This document shows positions 37,543 through 45,412 of a DNA stretch of 64,000 nt, one piece after another. The stretch is from Methylobacterium sp. J-067 (GTDB taxonomy: Bacteria > Pseudomonadota > Alphaproteobacteria > Rhizobiales > Beijerinckiaceae): NCBI RefSeq assembly GCF_022829465.1, contig NZ_JAKSXZ010000054.1:40242-104241 (forward strand), in the 5' to 3' direction. Both the position numbers and the translations under genes were made by a program. The notes under the pieces are model-generated. The model had not been told where the DNA came from. It made no database searches and worked only from the letters and a program-made list of their open reading frames with translations. Each line of letters starts with the position of its first letter. Positions within the stretch are counted from its first letter, which is position 1.

Positions 37543-38302
37543 TTAGTTCGTCAGGGCTGATCCAGTTAGGCCTATAGGCACTCAAGCCGTCCGCCTGGAG
37601 ACGTGAGACGTGATCAGCGAACCCATCCGGGTTTGTGATATCAGTGCCAGCCAGGTCCCAGAATGCGAAGCGCCACCACGCGCAGGCTTCAAGGCGGCCG
37701 ACCGTCGCTTCGGGGAATCGATACCGCCGTACGGTCGCTGGGACGCCAGCAACTACCGCATAGGGTGGGACATCCTTTGTGACGACCGCCTGGGCCCCCA
37801 CCACCGCGCCGTTTCCGATAGTCACGCCGGGGGAGATGAAGGCCCCGTGTCCAATCCAGACATCGTGGCCGATGTTGGTGGTCTGAACCGGAACCCCAAC
37901 TCCCGGTGGAACGAAATCGGCCGCCGACACCGGTGGTACATCGCATAAATGACGGTCAAAAACCAATTCGGACTTGTGGTAGAACACGGGTGAGGTACTT
38001 GCCCAGTCCGTGGGATGACCGTGCCTACCAATCTGGACGTCTTCGCCGATTGAGACATACCGGCCGATATTTACTGCGAAATAATAACCGCTGACGGCAT
38101 ATGAAAACGCCCCGAGCTTGCTCGCATAGGCGATCTGCATCTGCTTGAGGCTGCACGGAGGCTCGAACAAACAGCCGGGGGCGACATGAAACCCGTGGGT
38201 ATGATGAGACGACACGCCTTTGTCGCGCAATATTTTCACGTGCTCTGCACCCAGAAAGATCACTTGCTGCTGCTCCTCATAAAGAGAATCGCCACGACAC
38301 AT
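37538..38302 (-). CDS. Left-handed beta-helix acetyltransferase (CatB-like)
   Basis: This protein of about 254 residues starts at ATG 38300-38302 ([20 protein letters not shown]), which overlaps the end of the upstream acyltransferase by 26 bases. Hexapeptide repeats of the LbH fold run through the middle and C-terminal half ([60 protein letters not shown]). W-x-G-x-G-x-x-I is the signature of xenobiotic and sugar O-acetyltransferases using acetyl-CoA. In this cluster it probably acetylates a surface glycan. It is the last gene of the minus-strand operon. Confidence 0.85.
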   Translation of the reverse strand: MCRGDSLYEEQQQVIFLGAEHVKILRDKGVSSHHTHGFHVAPGCLFEPPCSLKQMQIAYASKLGAFSYAVSGYYFAVNIGRYVSIGEDVQIGRHGHPTDWASTSPVFYHKSELVFDRHLCDVPPVSAADFVPPGVGVPVQTTNIGHDVWIGHGAFISPGVTIGNGAVVGAQAVVTKDVPPYAVVAGVPATVRRYRFPEATVGRLEACAWWRFAFWDLAGTDITNPDGFADHVSRLQADGLSAYRPNWISPDELI

Positions 38303-38873
38303 TCTCACGTAGGAGGCGAGGCGGATTGCCAGCGACGACGGTATTGGAACGGACTTCGCCGGTGACGAATGTCCGCGCCCCGACGACGGCACCTTCGCCG
38401 ATCCTGGCGCCCTTACCGACAAACGTTCCGATGCCGAGCCAGACCCTAGCGCCTACCGTGACGTCGCGCGCCGGGTTAACGCGTTGGCCCGTCTCAAGGT
38501 CGATAAGGGCGTGCATGTCGCTGACCGTGACATCCACGTCGGGACCGAACAGGCAGCCTGCGCCGATGTCGATGCGCCCCGGCTCATGCAGCAACAGACG
38601 CGTCTGCCCGTTAAAAGACGCCCCCGCGCCGATGGCGATTGTCCCACCCGTTGCCATATATACGATTAATATACCGACATGGCAGTGCGGCCCAACGGTA
38701 ATGGAGCAGTCGTCTCCCAGTTCGATCGAAATAGCGTGAGCAACGAACGGCCCCTCGATCCGCACGCGGGCTCGGCTACCCTTGAAGACGATGGCACCCG
38801 CGAAACCCTCAAAAACATCCGGATCGACATCGAGTTGATTGTCGGTGCCCAGATCGGTGACAGTAGGGGGCAT
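38277..38873 (-). CDS. Left-handed beta-helix acyltransferase
   Basis: This 198-residue protein is of the hexapeptide-repeat family ([95 protein letters not shown]). It is the shorter partner of the two acyltransferases and would transfer an acetyl or other acyl group onto a sugar hydroxyl. The His in SDMHALID is a candidate catalytic residue. The ATG is at 38871-38873, with GGACA upstream. It lies between the methyltransferase and the second acyltransferase in one operon. Confidence 0.85.
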   Translation of the reverse strand: MPPTVTDLGTDNQLDVDPDVFEGFAGAIVFKGSRARVRIEGPFVAHAISIELGDDCSITVGPHCHVGILIVYMATGGTIAIGAGASFNGQTRLLLHEPGRIDIGAGCLFGPDVDVTVSDMHALIDLETGQRVNPARDVTVGARVWLGIGTFVGKGARIGEGAVVGARTFVTGEVRSNTVVAGNPPRLLRENVSWRFSL

Positions 38874-38884
38874 GAGTGTCCGCT

Positions 38885-39610
38885 CTACATAACCAGTAGG
38901 GTATGCCCGTGGAGCCTTTGCTCGACGTGCTCTTTACCTAGACCGACTAGTTTCCGGTATGCATGTCCTTCTGGAAGATCGGAAGTATCGAAAAATCGAT
39001 GTATTGACTCTTGATACTCGTCGCGAAACGGAAGTCTACAGGTGAATAACTTGTTTCCGAACAGTGCGAATGGTATTAGGTCGCGATGCGCCCCGAGGAA
39101 CCGATGCGTCGCCTCGCCAACACCAAGGGCCCGGGGATTCAGGAAATCGTCGATTGCGATGATCCCGTGCGGCGAAAGAATACCGCTGGTTAAAATTAGA
39201 TCCTGATAGACATCCTCCGCCTCGTGCGAGCCATCCACGCTGACGAAACGCGCCGGGTTGCCGAGCGTGGACAGGATCTCCTCCTCCGAGACGTTACGGG
39301 AAGAGCGAGCAATGATACGATAATCGCATTCGGCAGTCCCAGGGTTTGCCGACAGAGCTGTATGTACGGCCTCCTCAGGGCTGAACACAAAATTGTCGAT
39401 GCCCATGAGCCGCTCTCCGGTGAATTGAGAGCCCATTGCAAGCACCGAAAAGTACTTCCCACGGAAAATACCGATTTCCAGGATCCCCCCTTTAAAATCG
39501 GCCTCGGCCTGATGTATCAGAAGCCAAGCGGTGCCATGCGCAGCCGAGGAGAAGAGGAAACCCGGGATCGGTGCGAGCACCGAATCGAGGTCATCATTAA
39601 GCTTTCTCAT
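38885..39610 (-). CDS. SAM-dependent methyltransferase of the glycan cluster
   Basis: This 241-residue class I methyltransferase (Methyltransf_24-like) has the SAM motif I GGILEIGIFRGKYFSVLA, the motif with MGIDNF after strand 2, VSVDGSHEAEDVYQDLILTS (typical D-G-x-H of this family) and GIIAIDDFLNP. It is probably an O-methyltransferase that caps or decorates a sugar. The ATG at 39608-39610 shares a base with the glycosyltransferase stop (TGATG); a GTG at 39620-39622 is an alternative. Order of transcription is glycosyltransferase, methyltransferase, acyltransferase, acyltransferase. Confidence 0.85.
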   Translation of the reverse strand: MRKLNDDLDSVLAPIPGFLFSSAAHGTAWLLIHQAEADFKGGILEIGIFRGKYFSVLAMGSQFTGERLMGIDNFVFSPEEAVHTALSANPGTAECDYRIIARSSRNVSEEEILSTLGNPARFVSVDGSHEAEDVYQDLILTSGILSPHGIIAIDDFLNPRALGVGEATHRFLGAHRDLIPFALFGNKLFTCRLPFRDEYQESIHRFFDTSDLPEGHAYRKLVGLGKEHVEQRLHGHTLLVM

Positions 39611-42015
39611 CACTGCATCCACCTTCCAATGCCTGCCCAGGCCGCGGGTGCCTCGTAGTAATCGCGAACGATTTGCGGGTATCGTTGCCCCGTGTTGAGC
39701 CGTTCTGGCGGAGGCAGGACATCGAATGTCGCTAAGTTGTCGACTAGCATATCAATGTTGAGCATATACTCCGGTGGTAATAAAACGCCCCAGTTGACGG
39801 CGCGGATGCGTTCGGCGATAGCCCCGAAGTCGAAGGCGATCGGCATTAGTCTAGCGGCGAACGCGGCGCTCAGAGTATAACTAAAAGTCTCAGGCCACAC
39901 CGCAGGGAACCAAGCGGCACAAGCAGCCTGATCCCTCAGAATTTTCCCGAGATCTTCCTCGTCATATTGACCCGTGATTGATACATTGCCGAGTTCTGCA
40001 AAGATGGCATCCCGGTCGGTGTAGCCGACGATGTGGAAGCGCAGATCGGGATAAGTCTTTAGTGCGATTTTGGCGCAGTCGTATACTAACGCGGATCCTT
40101 TCGATGGCCCAAGAGCGCCGATGATGACGATCGTCCTACTAGTGTCTTTGCTCTGTGGACGCTCGGCCGATATGCTGGTGTCCACGCCGATGTCGAAGTG
40201 AGGACGAATGGTGAACTCCCGGTCGCGCAGATACCGAGCGTAGCGTCGTGCGGTGTCGCGGCTCGGCACGAAGACCTTGCGCGCATCCCTCAAAAATTGG
40301 GCAGACCTTTCGCGCCATTCCCAGACCCCCTGCGATCCATGCGTGACATTTCGAACATCGCGGACGCACCTCTCACATGTATCGACATCTGGCTCGCCAC
40401 AATACTGGTTATATTCATTTGTTAAGGTGATTCTTGGGCAGATATATGCATAGTCGTGAAGCGTAATGTCGTACTAACAGGGGATAATACTGCACAGCCT
40501 CCGAAAGAAATCTGCCGCAGGTCCATCAAAATCGACTATCTGATGGATATGAACATGCATTACGTTCAGAGAAGTAAGAATTTCAGCGAAAACACTTGGA
40601 CCATCACGAAGGCTGAATTGCGGAAGATTGTATAGATCTGGCAAATTTAGGTCAAATAAAGAAACGTAATCAAGCCTGCTGCTGCTTGGACGGCAGATCA
40701 GAACAGGGACGCCATCCTGCTCGAGCCGTTCGGCTAACTCACGGACGTGGCGTTCGGTCCCCCCTCCCCAATTGTGGGCGACGAAGAGGAACGAAGTTCG
40801 GCCAGCATGTCTCCGTTTGATGCGAGCCAGATCAACGGCTCCGCGCAGCGACCTTGCTGGGTCGCGCTGGACAAAGTGGTTAATGAGGGCGCCATAGCCG
40901 GGATGAAGGCTCTCGACCGTCCGCACGGCGGCTTCGACGAGGTGGGATTTGTCCGATCCGAACGAGCGCCCACCATAATGACGAACGAAGACGTCAGCTG
41001 CTAGAAGGTTACTCCAGCCTCGTCCGGCGGCCCGGCGGCAAAGATCGTTCTCCTCACCGTAGCCCCGGCCGAAATGCTCCTCTGACAAATACCCTATCTC
41101 GTTGAGCGCATCACGCCGCACATACATGCAGAAACCGACGCCGGTCGGGATCTCGATAGTCATACCTCGGTTGGCCAGGGCCATCACTTGGTCTAGGTCC
41201 GCGTCAGCCAGTTCGATCTGTTCGCGGTTATTCTGAACGAACCGGGGATAGCTGCAGATCTCGGCGTTGTTGGAAAAAGGCGTGACGGTGGCTACCTTCG
41301 CGCTGCCATATGCGGCCGCCCGCAATCGATCCAGCCAATCCCCATAAACTTGGGTGTCGGAATTGAGCATCACCACGTCGCGCAGGTGGTGATGCGCGAG
41401 GCCTACGTTGCATGCCGCCACGAAACCCAAGTTTCTAGGCGTCGTTAGCAGGTCGAAAAGACCTATATTCGACAGCCGGACGAGCGCGTTAAAAAGACTG
41501 GTATCGGGACCGTGATCATAAACAGTAACGATACGAAATTTTGTCTTGAGAGGGTTGTCGAGTATCGAAAAAAGGCATCGTAGTGTTTCAGTAAAGCCCC
41601 GATAAATTGGCACGACGATATCTACAACCGCATGCTCAGTCCGATTGGCCCTGTTCGCAACGCGCCGCCATTCCGCGATGGTGGGCAATGCTGGTTCCGG
41701 CACCTCGCCGGGAATACTTGGCACGTCGTCCAGGGGAAGCCCAAAACGACCTTCCGCTCGCCCGTGCTCAACAAAATGTACTAAAGGACTTACATTGGCG
41801 GCTTCGATGTCTGGGTACGCAGAGTAGTAAAATAAACTTGAGAAGGCACGGCTTGGATCGCAACCAAGTCGCCATCCTTCCTTCAGATAATGACCCAGAG
41901 GGTCCGTATCATCGCAGCTCGGTATTTGACTACGATAATACTCCTCATCAAATAGGCCACTTTCCTCCACCATCAAACGAAGGCGCTCGATCTTTCGAGA
42001 TTTCTTGATAAACAT
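39610..42015 (-). pseudogene. Two-domain glycosyltransferase with in-frame amber stop
   Basis: One frame from 42015 to 39610 encodes about 800 residues, broken by a single TAG at 40474-40476. The N-terminus has a repeat typical of large glycan-synthesis proteins (FDEEYYRSQIPSCDDTDPLG; HYLKEGWRLGCDPSRAF). A GT2 domain follows (VDIVVPIYRGFTETLRCLFS, MLNSDTQVYGDW), then a GT4 domain starting TSFLFVAHNWGGGTERHVRE. Right after the stop the same frame continues as YDITLHDYAYICPRITLTNE and a GT4 C-terminal lobe (VIIGALGPSKGSALVYDCAK), so the TAG interrupts one protein. Without readthrough, only the GT2 part and the start of GT4 are made. ATG 42015 is preferred; GTG 42027 is possible. Confidence 0.85.
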
Positions 42016-42034
42016 TTGCCAAAACACCTATTAC

Positions 42035-42307
42035 TCACACTCCGATGAAATCCTTACTCAAGCTTGCCGTTGCTCTTAGTGTGTCCGCAAATCGATCGCG
42101 CTCGCTTTTCATGCAGATCAGCTGGCTCGATAACTCCGTTAATTGCCTCCGCAAATCTGATATTTCGGTTCGCAATTCATTTTCGTTCGCTAAACGTTTC
42201 TGCAACGCAGAATACTGAAATTTCAATCTGATATTCTCGTCGCGATCCGATTCACGAAAATCAAATCGGTACAAGTCTGGGCGATACTGTTGTATGAAAT
42301 TATTCAT
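42035..42307 (-). CDS. Small coiled-coil protein upstream of the glycosyltransferase
   Basis: This is a 90-residue protein with ATG at 42305-42307, preceded by GGAGG about 9 bases upstream. Residues of about 30-75 form a coiled coil (LQKRLANENELRTEISDLRR, QLTELSSQLICMKSERDRFA). It lies just upstream of the glycosyltransferase, in the same orientation, so it is probably co-transcribed. It could be a scaffold or a length-control accessory of glycan assembly. No family recognised. Codon use is AT-richer than the island core, as in the rest of the cluster. Confidence 0.6.
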   Translation of the reverse strand: MNNFIQQYRPDLYRFDFRESDRDENIRLKFQYSALQKRLANENELRTEISDLRRQLTELSSQLICMKSERDRFADTLRATASLSKDFIGV

Positions 42308-42653
42308 TACATCGACCCTCCATGTATGATGGTGCAACACAAATCTGGTTAATGCAACCACTGGTTGAAATTTTTCGCTTCAGCCGTGCAATGCGGGCTG
42401 TTAGCTACACAGCGAGGCGGGTTCGAATTATGCGTTTGGATGCGATGGTAGGCCAAAGCAGAAGGGGTGGGGCTGCGAGATCGCCAGCATGGCAACTCAC
42501 AATCAGCACGCCAGAGCCGGCAAGCTTACGCGATGAGTCAGCAACGCCTTAAGTGTCGTTATCGCCGAAGCCTGTACTACTTTGGCAGATTGAGGGAACG
42601 AGGTAGGATCGCCGCGGATTCGCGTGCCATGGCGATGGTCATGTGGGATCACG
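42308..42653. other. Intergenic region
   Basis: About 345 bases with no credible gene between the polysaccharide cluster and a transposase fragment. GC content rises again to the right, marking the other edge of the cluster. Confidence 0.35.
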
Positions 42654-42749
42654 ATGTCCGATGCTGGCGGATGGCGTGAGGATCTGGAGCGGTGGCTACA
42701 GCCGTTCCTCGCGGGCCTGTCGCATCCGGCGCGCCGAGCGATGTGCCCC
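42654..42749 (+). pseudogene. IS701-type transposase fragment (N-terminus only)
   Basis: ATG 42654 begins MSDAGGWREDLERWLQPFLA and continues GLSHPARRAMCP, the N-terminal helix pair of IS701-family transposases (W-L-x-P-F-L-x-x-L-x-H-x-x-R-R-x-M-C-P). Similarity ends there. The rest of the element is missing. Confidence 0.6.
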
Positions 42750-43172
42750 CCGCCGCCTGCCGGGCTGATCCCATCGGCGTACGGGCTACCCTCCAGGATT
42801 CGGGCTTCACCGGCATCGGCATTACCGCCGCGCCCGCGTTCGGCCGAGCCTGTTGGTGCGTAGCGGTCCGCTTCTGCTCCCCGTCGATGCAGAAGCGGAC
42901 GAGCTGCTTTCCACCCGACCCAGCCATTCGGAGACGCCCGTCAACTCAACCGGAACTGGCCGAAAGCGGAACGACCGCTTTGGAAGTGGCCGACCGCATA
43001 AGCGGACGGCCTCCTACCGACCCGACCTCCCCGTCCGAGACGCCATCGGTGCTTCCCCGAAGCGGTCATTCGGCAGCAGTCCGGCGATTTGGGCTCGGCC
43101 TGGCCAGCGGCGCCAGTCTTTCGCCTCGGAGCGGACGTTACGATGGTTCTGAGCAGGTCCGCTCGTAGGGCC
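42750..43172. other. Gene-free stretch
   Basis: About 420 bases. The open frames have poor codon character. Short motifs such as GAAGCGGACG, AAGCGGAACGACCGCTT and GAAGCGGTCATTCGGCAG recur, like the degenerate intergenic repeats common in methylobacteria. Confidence 0.35.
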
Positions 43173-43388
43173 CTAATCGATCCAACCAGTGGTCGAGAGG
43201 CGTCGGAATTGGTGTAGGGCCGCCGGGCTCCGCTCGACCTTTATGCGCAGCAGGCTCCCGTGCCACGCCGCGATCACGAAGTCTGTGAGGTCCCGCGCTC
43301 CCCCTTCCGCACCACCCTCGCCCAAAGCCTCGGACAACACTGCCTCGAACGTCCCGATCTGCTTCTCGTTCGCCGCGCAGATCTGCAT
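43173..43388 (-). pseudogene. TetR-family regulator remnant (C-terminal domain)
   Basis: The minus-strand frame reads IGTFEAVLSEALGEGGAEGG, then DLTDFVIAAWHGSLLRIKVE and RSPAALHQFRRL. This matches the ligand-binding C-terminal domain of NemR/YcdC-like TetR repressors. The N-terminal HTH domain is absent: upstream sequence in this frame continues for some 15 codons without HTH character. It is a truncated gene. Confidence 0.5.
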
Positions 43389-43554
43389 CCGCAGGGATGC
43401 GCCGGCCTTATGCTGACTGAAGGGGAAAGGCTGCTGAGATACAGCGAGTCGATCTCACAGCGCGCAATCTGCAGTTCTGTCGCGGATCCACAACCTTGGC
43501 CATACGCTATGACTGATCCGCCTGGAGCTGCTCCGCCCTTTTAACGAACTCGCC

Positions 43555-43806
43555 ATGCCCAAATTCAAACTCTGCGTTGCAGTCCGCGACACCAATGGGA
43601 TGCTGGGCGAACCAGTACACGAGCAAGTCCTCATGGCGCCGGATGCCCGCGAGGCAGTCACATTAGCCAAAGCCGCAGATCTAGACATGGCTCAGTTGAT
43701 GGCTAATGCCCTCTACCTTGTTGATCAGAATGGACATGTGGTGTGGTCGCTGAGATTGGCGGACGCATCCAACCCTATTTGGTTGATCCCACTCCATCCT
43801 ATGTGA
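43555..43806 (+). CDS. Small hypothetical protein
   Basis: An 83-residue soluble protein starting MPKFKLCVAVRDTNGMLGEP. The pattern is strand, helix, strand: EQVLMAPDAREAVTLAKAAD is a predicted helix and VVWSLRLAD a strand, which suggests a small alpha/beta fold. It is the first of three short genes on this strand (43555-44456) that may respond together but are not tightly spaced. No known family recognised; similar short proteins occur in methylobacteria. Confidence 0.55.
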   Translation: MPKFKLCVAVRDTNGMLGEPVHEQVLMAPDAREAVTLAKAADLDMAQLMANALYLVDQNGHVVWSLRLADASNPIWLIPLHPM

Positions 43807-43870
43807 GCGTAACAATAAGGAGATTGCTTTCTTATCTAAAAGGTACGCCTGAGCCCCGGGAAAGCAAAAC

Positions 43871-44107
43871 ATGAGTCGGGATCGCCGTTTCTACATCGTT
43901 AAGGGAAGGGCGTCGCACGGAAACGTCACGCATCTGTGCCCAACCGTGAGCATCGCTATCGATGCATTGAAGCGCTTTCGGCAAGGCTCTGTCTATGACA
44001 TCCAAGTTTTTGACCCGAATGGCGATGCTTGGTCACCCGCCGACCTCGAAGCTTTCGGTGCCGGTACTGAAAAATCGGAGCCCGCTGCCCTCGTGGATCG
44101 CTTCTGA
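43871..44107 (+). CDS. Small hypothetical protein
   Basis: A 78-residue protein (MSRDRRFYIVKGRASHGNVT at the start) with an alpha/beta pattern (TVSIAIDALKRFRQGSVYDI). It lies 64 bases after the 43555 gene and shares size and fold pattern with it, but I see no close sequence similarity. The D-P-N-G-D-A-W segment is a likely turn. Function unknown. Confidence 0.55.
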   Translation: MSRDRRFYIVKGRASHGNVTHLCPTVSIAIDALKRFRQGSVYDIQVFDPNGDAWSPADLEAFGAGTEKSEPAALVDRF

Positions 44108-44171
44108 ACATTTCGATCCGTGTGGACATTGACCCATGAGGTGACATCACGTTTACCTCGGAGGAAATGCC

Positions 44172-44456
44172 ATGCCGATCAATACACTCACACTCGCGGC
44201 TGTGCTTATCGTTGCCTTCTCTGGCGCTGCTTTTGCCCAGACGCGTGCCGGTGGTGGTAGTGCCGAAGGCAACATGAACAGCCCCGGCAGCGTGAAGAGC
44301 GAGTCTCAGAAAAGGGAGGAGCAGTCCGGCGGCGCCATGCGCACAGGTGCTCCTGGTACGAGCGGTGGCCCGCCGGTCAGCACGCCCGGAGCAGCGGCGG
44401 GTAGCGGGATGGGGAACGGCGCCACCGGCAGCGGCGCGGCCCCTAGCGGAAAGTAA
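44172..44456 (+). CDS. Small secreted Gly/Ser-rich protein
   Basis: This 94-residue protein has a signal peptide (MPINTLTLAAVLIVAFSGAA, cut after AFA). The mature part is almost all Gly, Ser, Ala, Pro and Thr, with a polar middle (KSESQKREEQSGGAMRTG), so it is disordered. A GGAGG stands 6-10 bases before the ATG. Short exported proteins of this type are common in Methylobacterium and Bradyrhizobium; their role is unknown. A hairpin at 44480-44507 follows. Confidence 0.65.
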   Translation: MPINTLTLAAVLIVAFSGAAFAQTRAGGGSAEGNMNSPGSVKSESQKREEQSGGAMRTGAPGTSGGPPVSTPGAAAGSGMGNGATGSGAAPSGK

Positions 44457-44479
44457 GCCTCCTCAGTTTTTAGGACTGA

Positions 44480-44507
44480 CCCGTCCCTGATTGGTGTCAG
44501 GGGCGGG
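44480..44507 (+). terminator. Probable hairpin terminator
   Basis: CCCGTCCCTGA (44480-44490) pairs with TCAGGGGCGGG (44497-44507), with one G-T pair and a 6-base loop. There is no T-tract, so its strength is uncertain. It follows the secreted protein gene. Confidence 0.5.
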
Positions 44508-44675
44508 ACATATGGAAGTGTTGTTCTACCTCATACGAATATCGCGTACGCTACGTCATCAACTGAAGGGGGCCTGTAGGCGATCACAACAACATTCTCA
44601 GGCGACAAACTCCTTTCGATACCGTATTTTCGCCAAACGTGGCAGTTCCACCATATTTCATTCAGAGGACACGAT

Positions 44676-45017
44676 ATGGCTAACGCTGAGGTCGTAGACC
44701 GAAATTTGACAATTGCCCGTGAGCTCCGGACAACTGTTGAGGAAACACGACGAGCTTTGCAAGTCGCGCATGACCTCGTCGAACGCTCACGTCGGCAAAC
44801 ACAAGCCTTGGTTGAGCCGAACTATGAGCACGCCGTGGGGGCAGAGTATGGTACTCCTTCCGAACTTCTGGTCGAATGCCTCATCGAAGCCTACGAACTC
44901 GCTGCGGATGAGGGGGAACCCCAGACCCATGCACTTCTCAGTCAGGTCTTAATGCATGTGGGCCGTCGCATCGCGCGGAGTATTGGTCCGAATGCGGCGA
45001 AAATTATCGTGCATTGA
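44676..45017 (+). CDS. Hypothetical helical protein
   Basis: A 113-residue, mainly helical soluble protein. The N-terminal 45 residues form a long charged helix (IARELRTTVEETRRALQVAH, DLVERSRRQTQALVE); the second half is a helical bundle (LLVECLIEAYELAADEGEPQ). The ATG is in a weak context (ACACGATATGGC). It precedes the 45049 gene by 31 bases on the same strand, so the two could be co-transcribed. No known family recognised. Confidence 0.55.
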   Translation: MANAEVVDRNLTIARELRTTVEETRRALQVAHDLVERSRRQTQALVEPNYEHAVGAEYGTPSELLVECLIEAYELAADEGEPQTHALLSQVLMHVGRRIARSIGPNAAKIIVH

Positions 45018-45048
45018 TCGTAGGTGAAGCATCTGCGGAGGCGCCTTG

Positions 45049-45306
45049 ATGTACGACGATGGCAACGCCCCGGACTATGAGAACAACGATCCCCTTGCGC
45101 GTATCGCTGCTGTTCTGGGTGTGCCGGTTGCCAGCTTCTTCGCCCCTGGACCGTTGCGCTTCTCAGGGCAAATGGGAGCGGCAGCCTCACGCGAAGAGAT
45201 GATGGAAGCTCTGGCGGTGATGCGTCTGTACCTGCGATTGCAGAGCCCCGAGGCACGCGCACGCTGTGTCACGTTCATCACCGAGGAGCTTCTGGGCAAC
45301 AGGTGA
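45049..45306 (+). CDS. Small regulator-like protein lacking a complete HTH
   Basis: This 85-residue protein starts at ATG 45049, 8 bases after GGAGG; a TTG 45046 would add one residue. The segment LARIAAVLGVPVASFFAP resembles the last helix of an XRE-type HTH domain, and EEMMEALAVMRLYLRLQSPE with ARCVTFITEELL is the helical tail that usually follows such HTH domains in Rhizobiales. The DNA-reading helices are missing. The same tail is fused to a Crp-type regulator at 49209. It may therefore work by heterodimerising or may be a remnant. Confidence 0.5.
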   Translation: MYDDGNAPDYENNDPLARIAAVLGVPVASFFAPGPLRFSGQMGAAASREEMMEALAVMRLYLRLQSPEARARCVTFITEELLGNR

Positions 45307-45412
45307 TCGAGGCGCCCGTTACGGCGGGCATCAGTCAACTTCGCGTCTGGGGACTAATCATCCGGACCTTTGCGACATCTGGATCGTTCAGCTCTCGGTT
45401 GGAGGCGATCGG

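Noticed and set aside
37321..37545. CRISPR-like repeats near the tandem 23-mers
   Set aside because: Only two adjacent units without spacers and no cas genes in the window.
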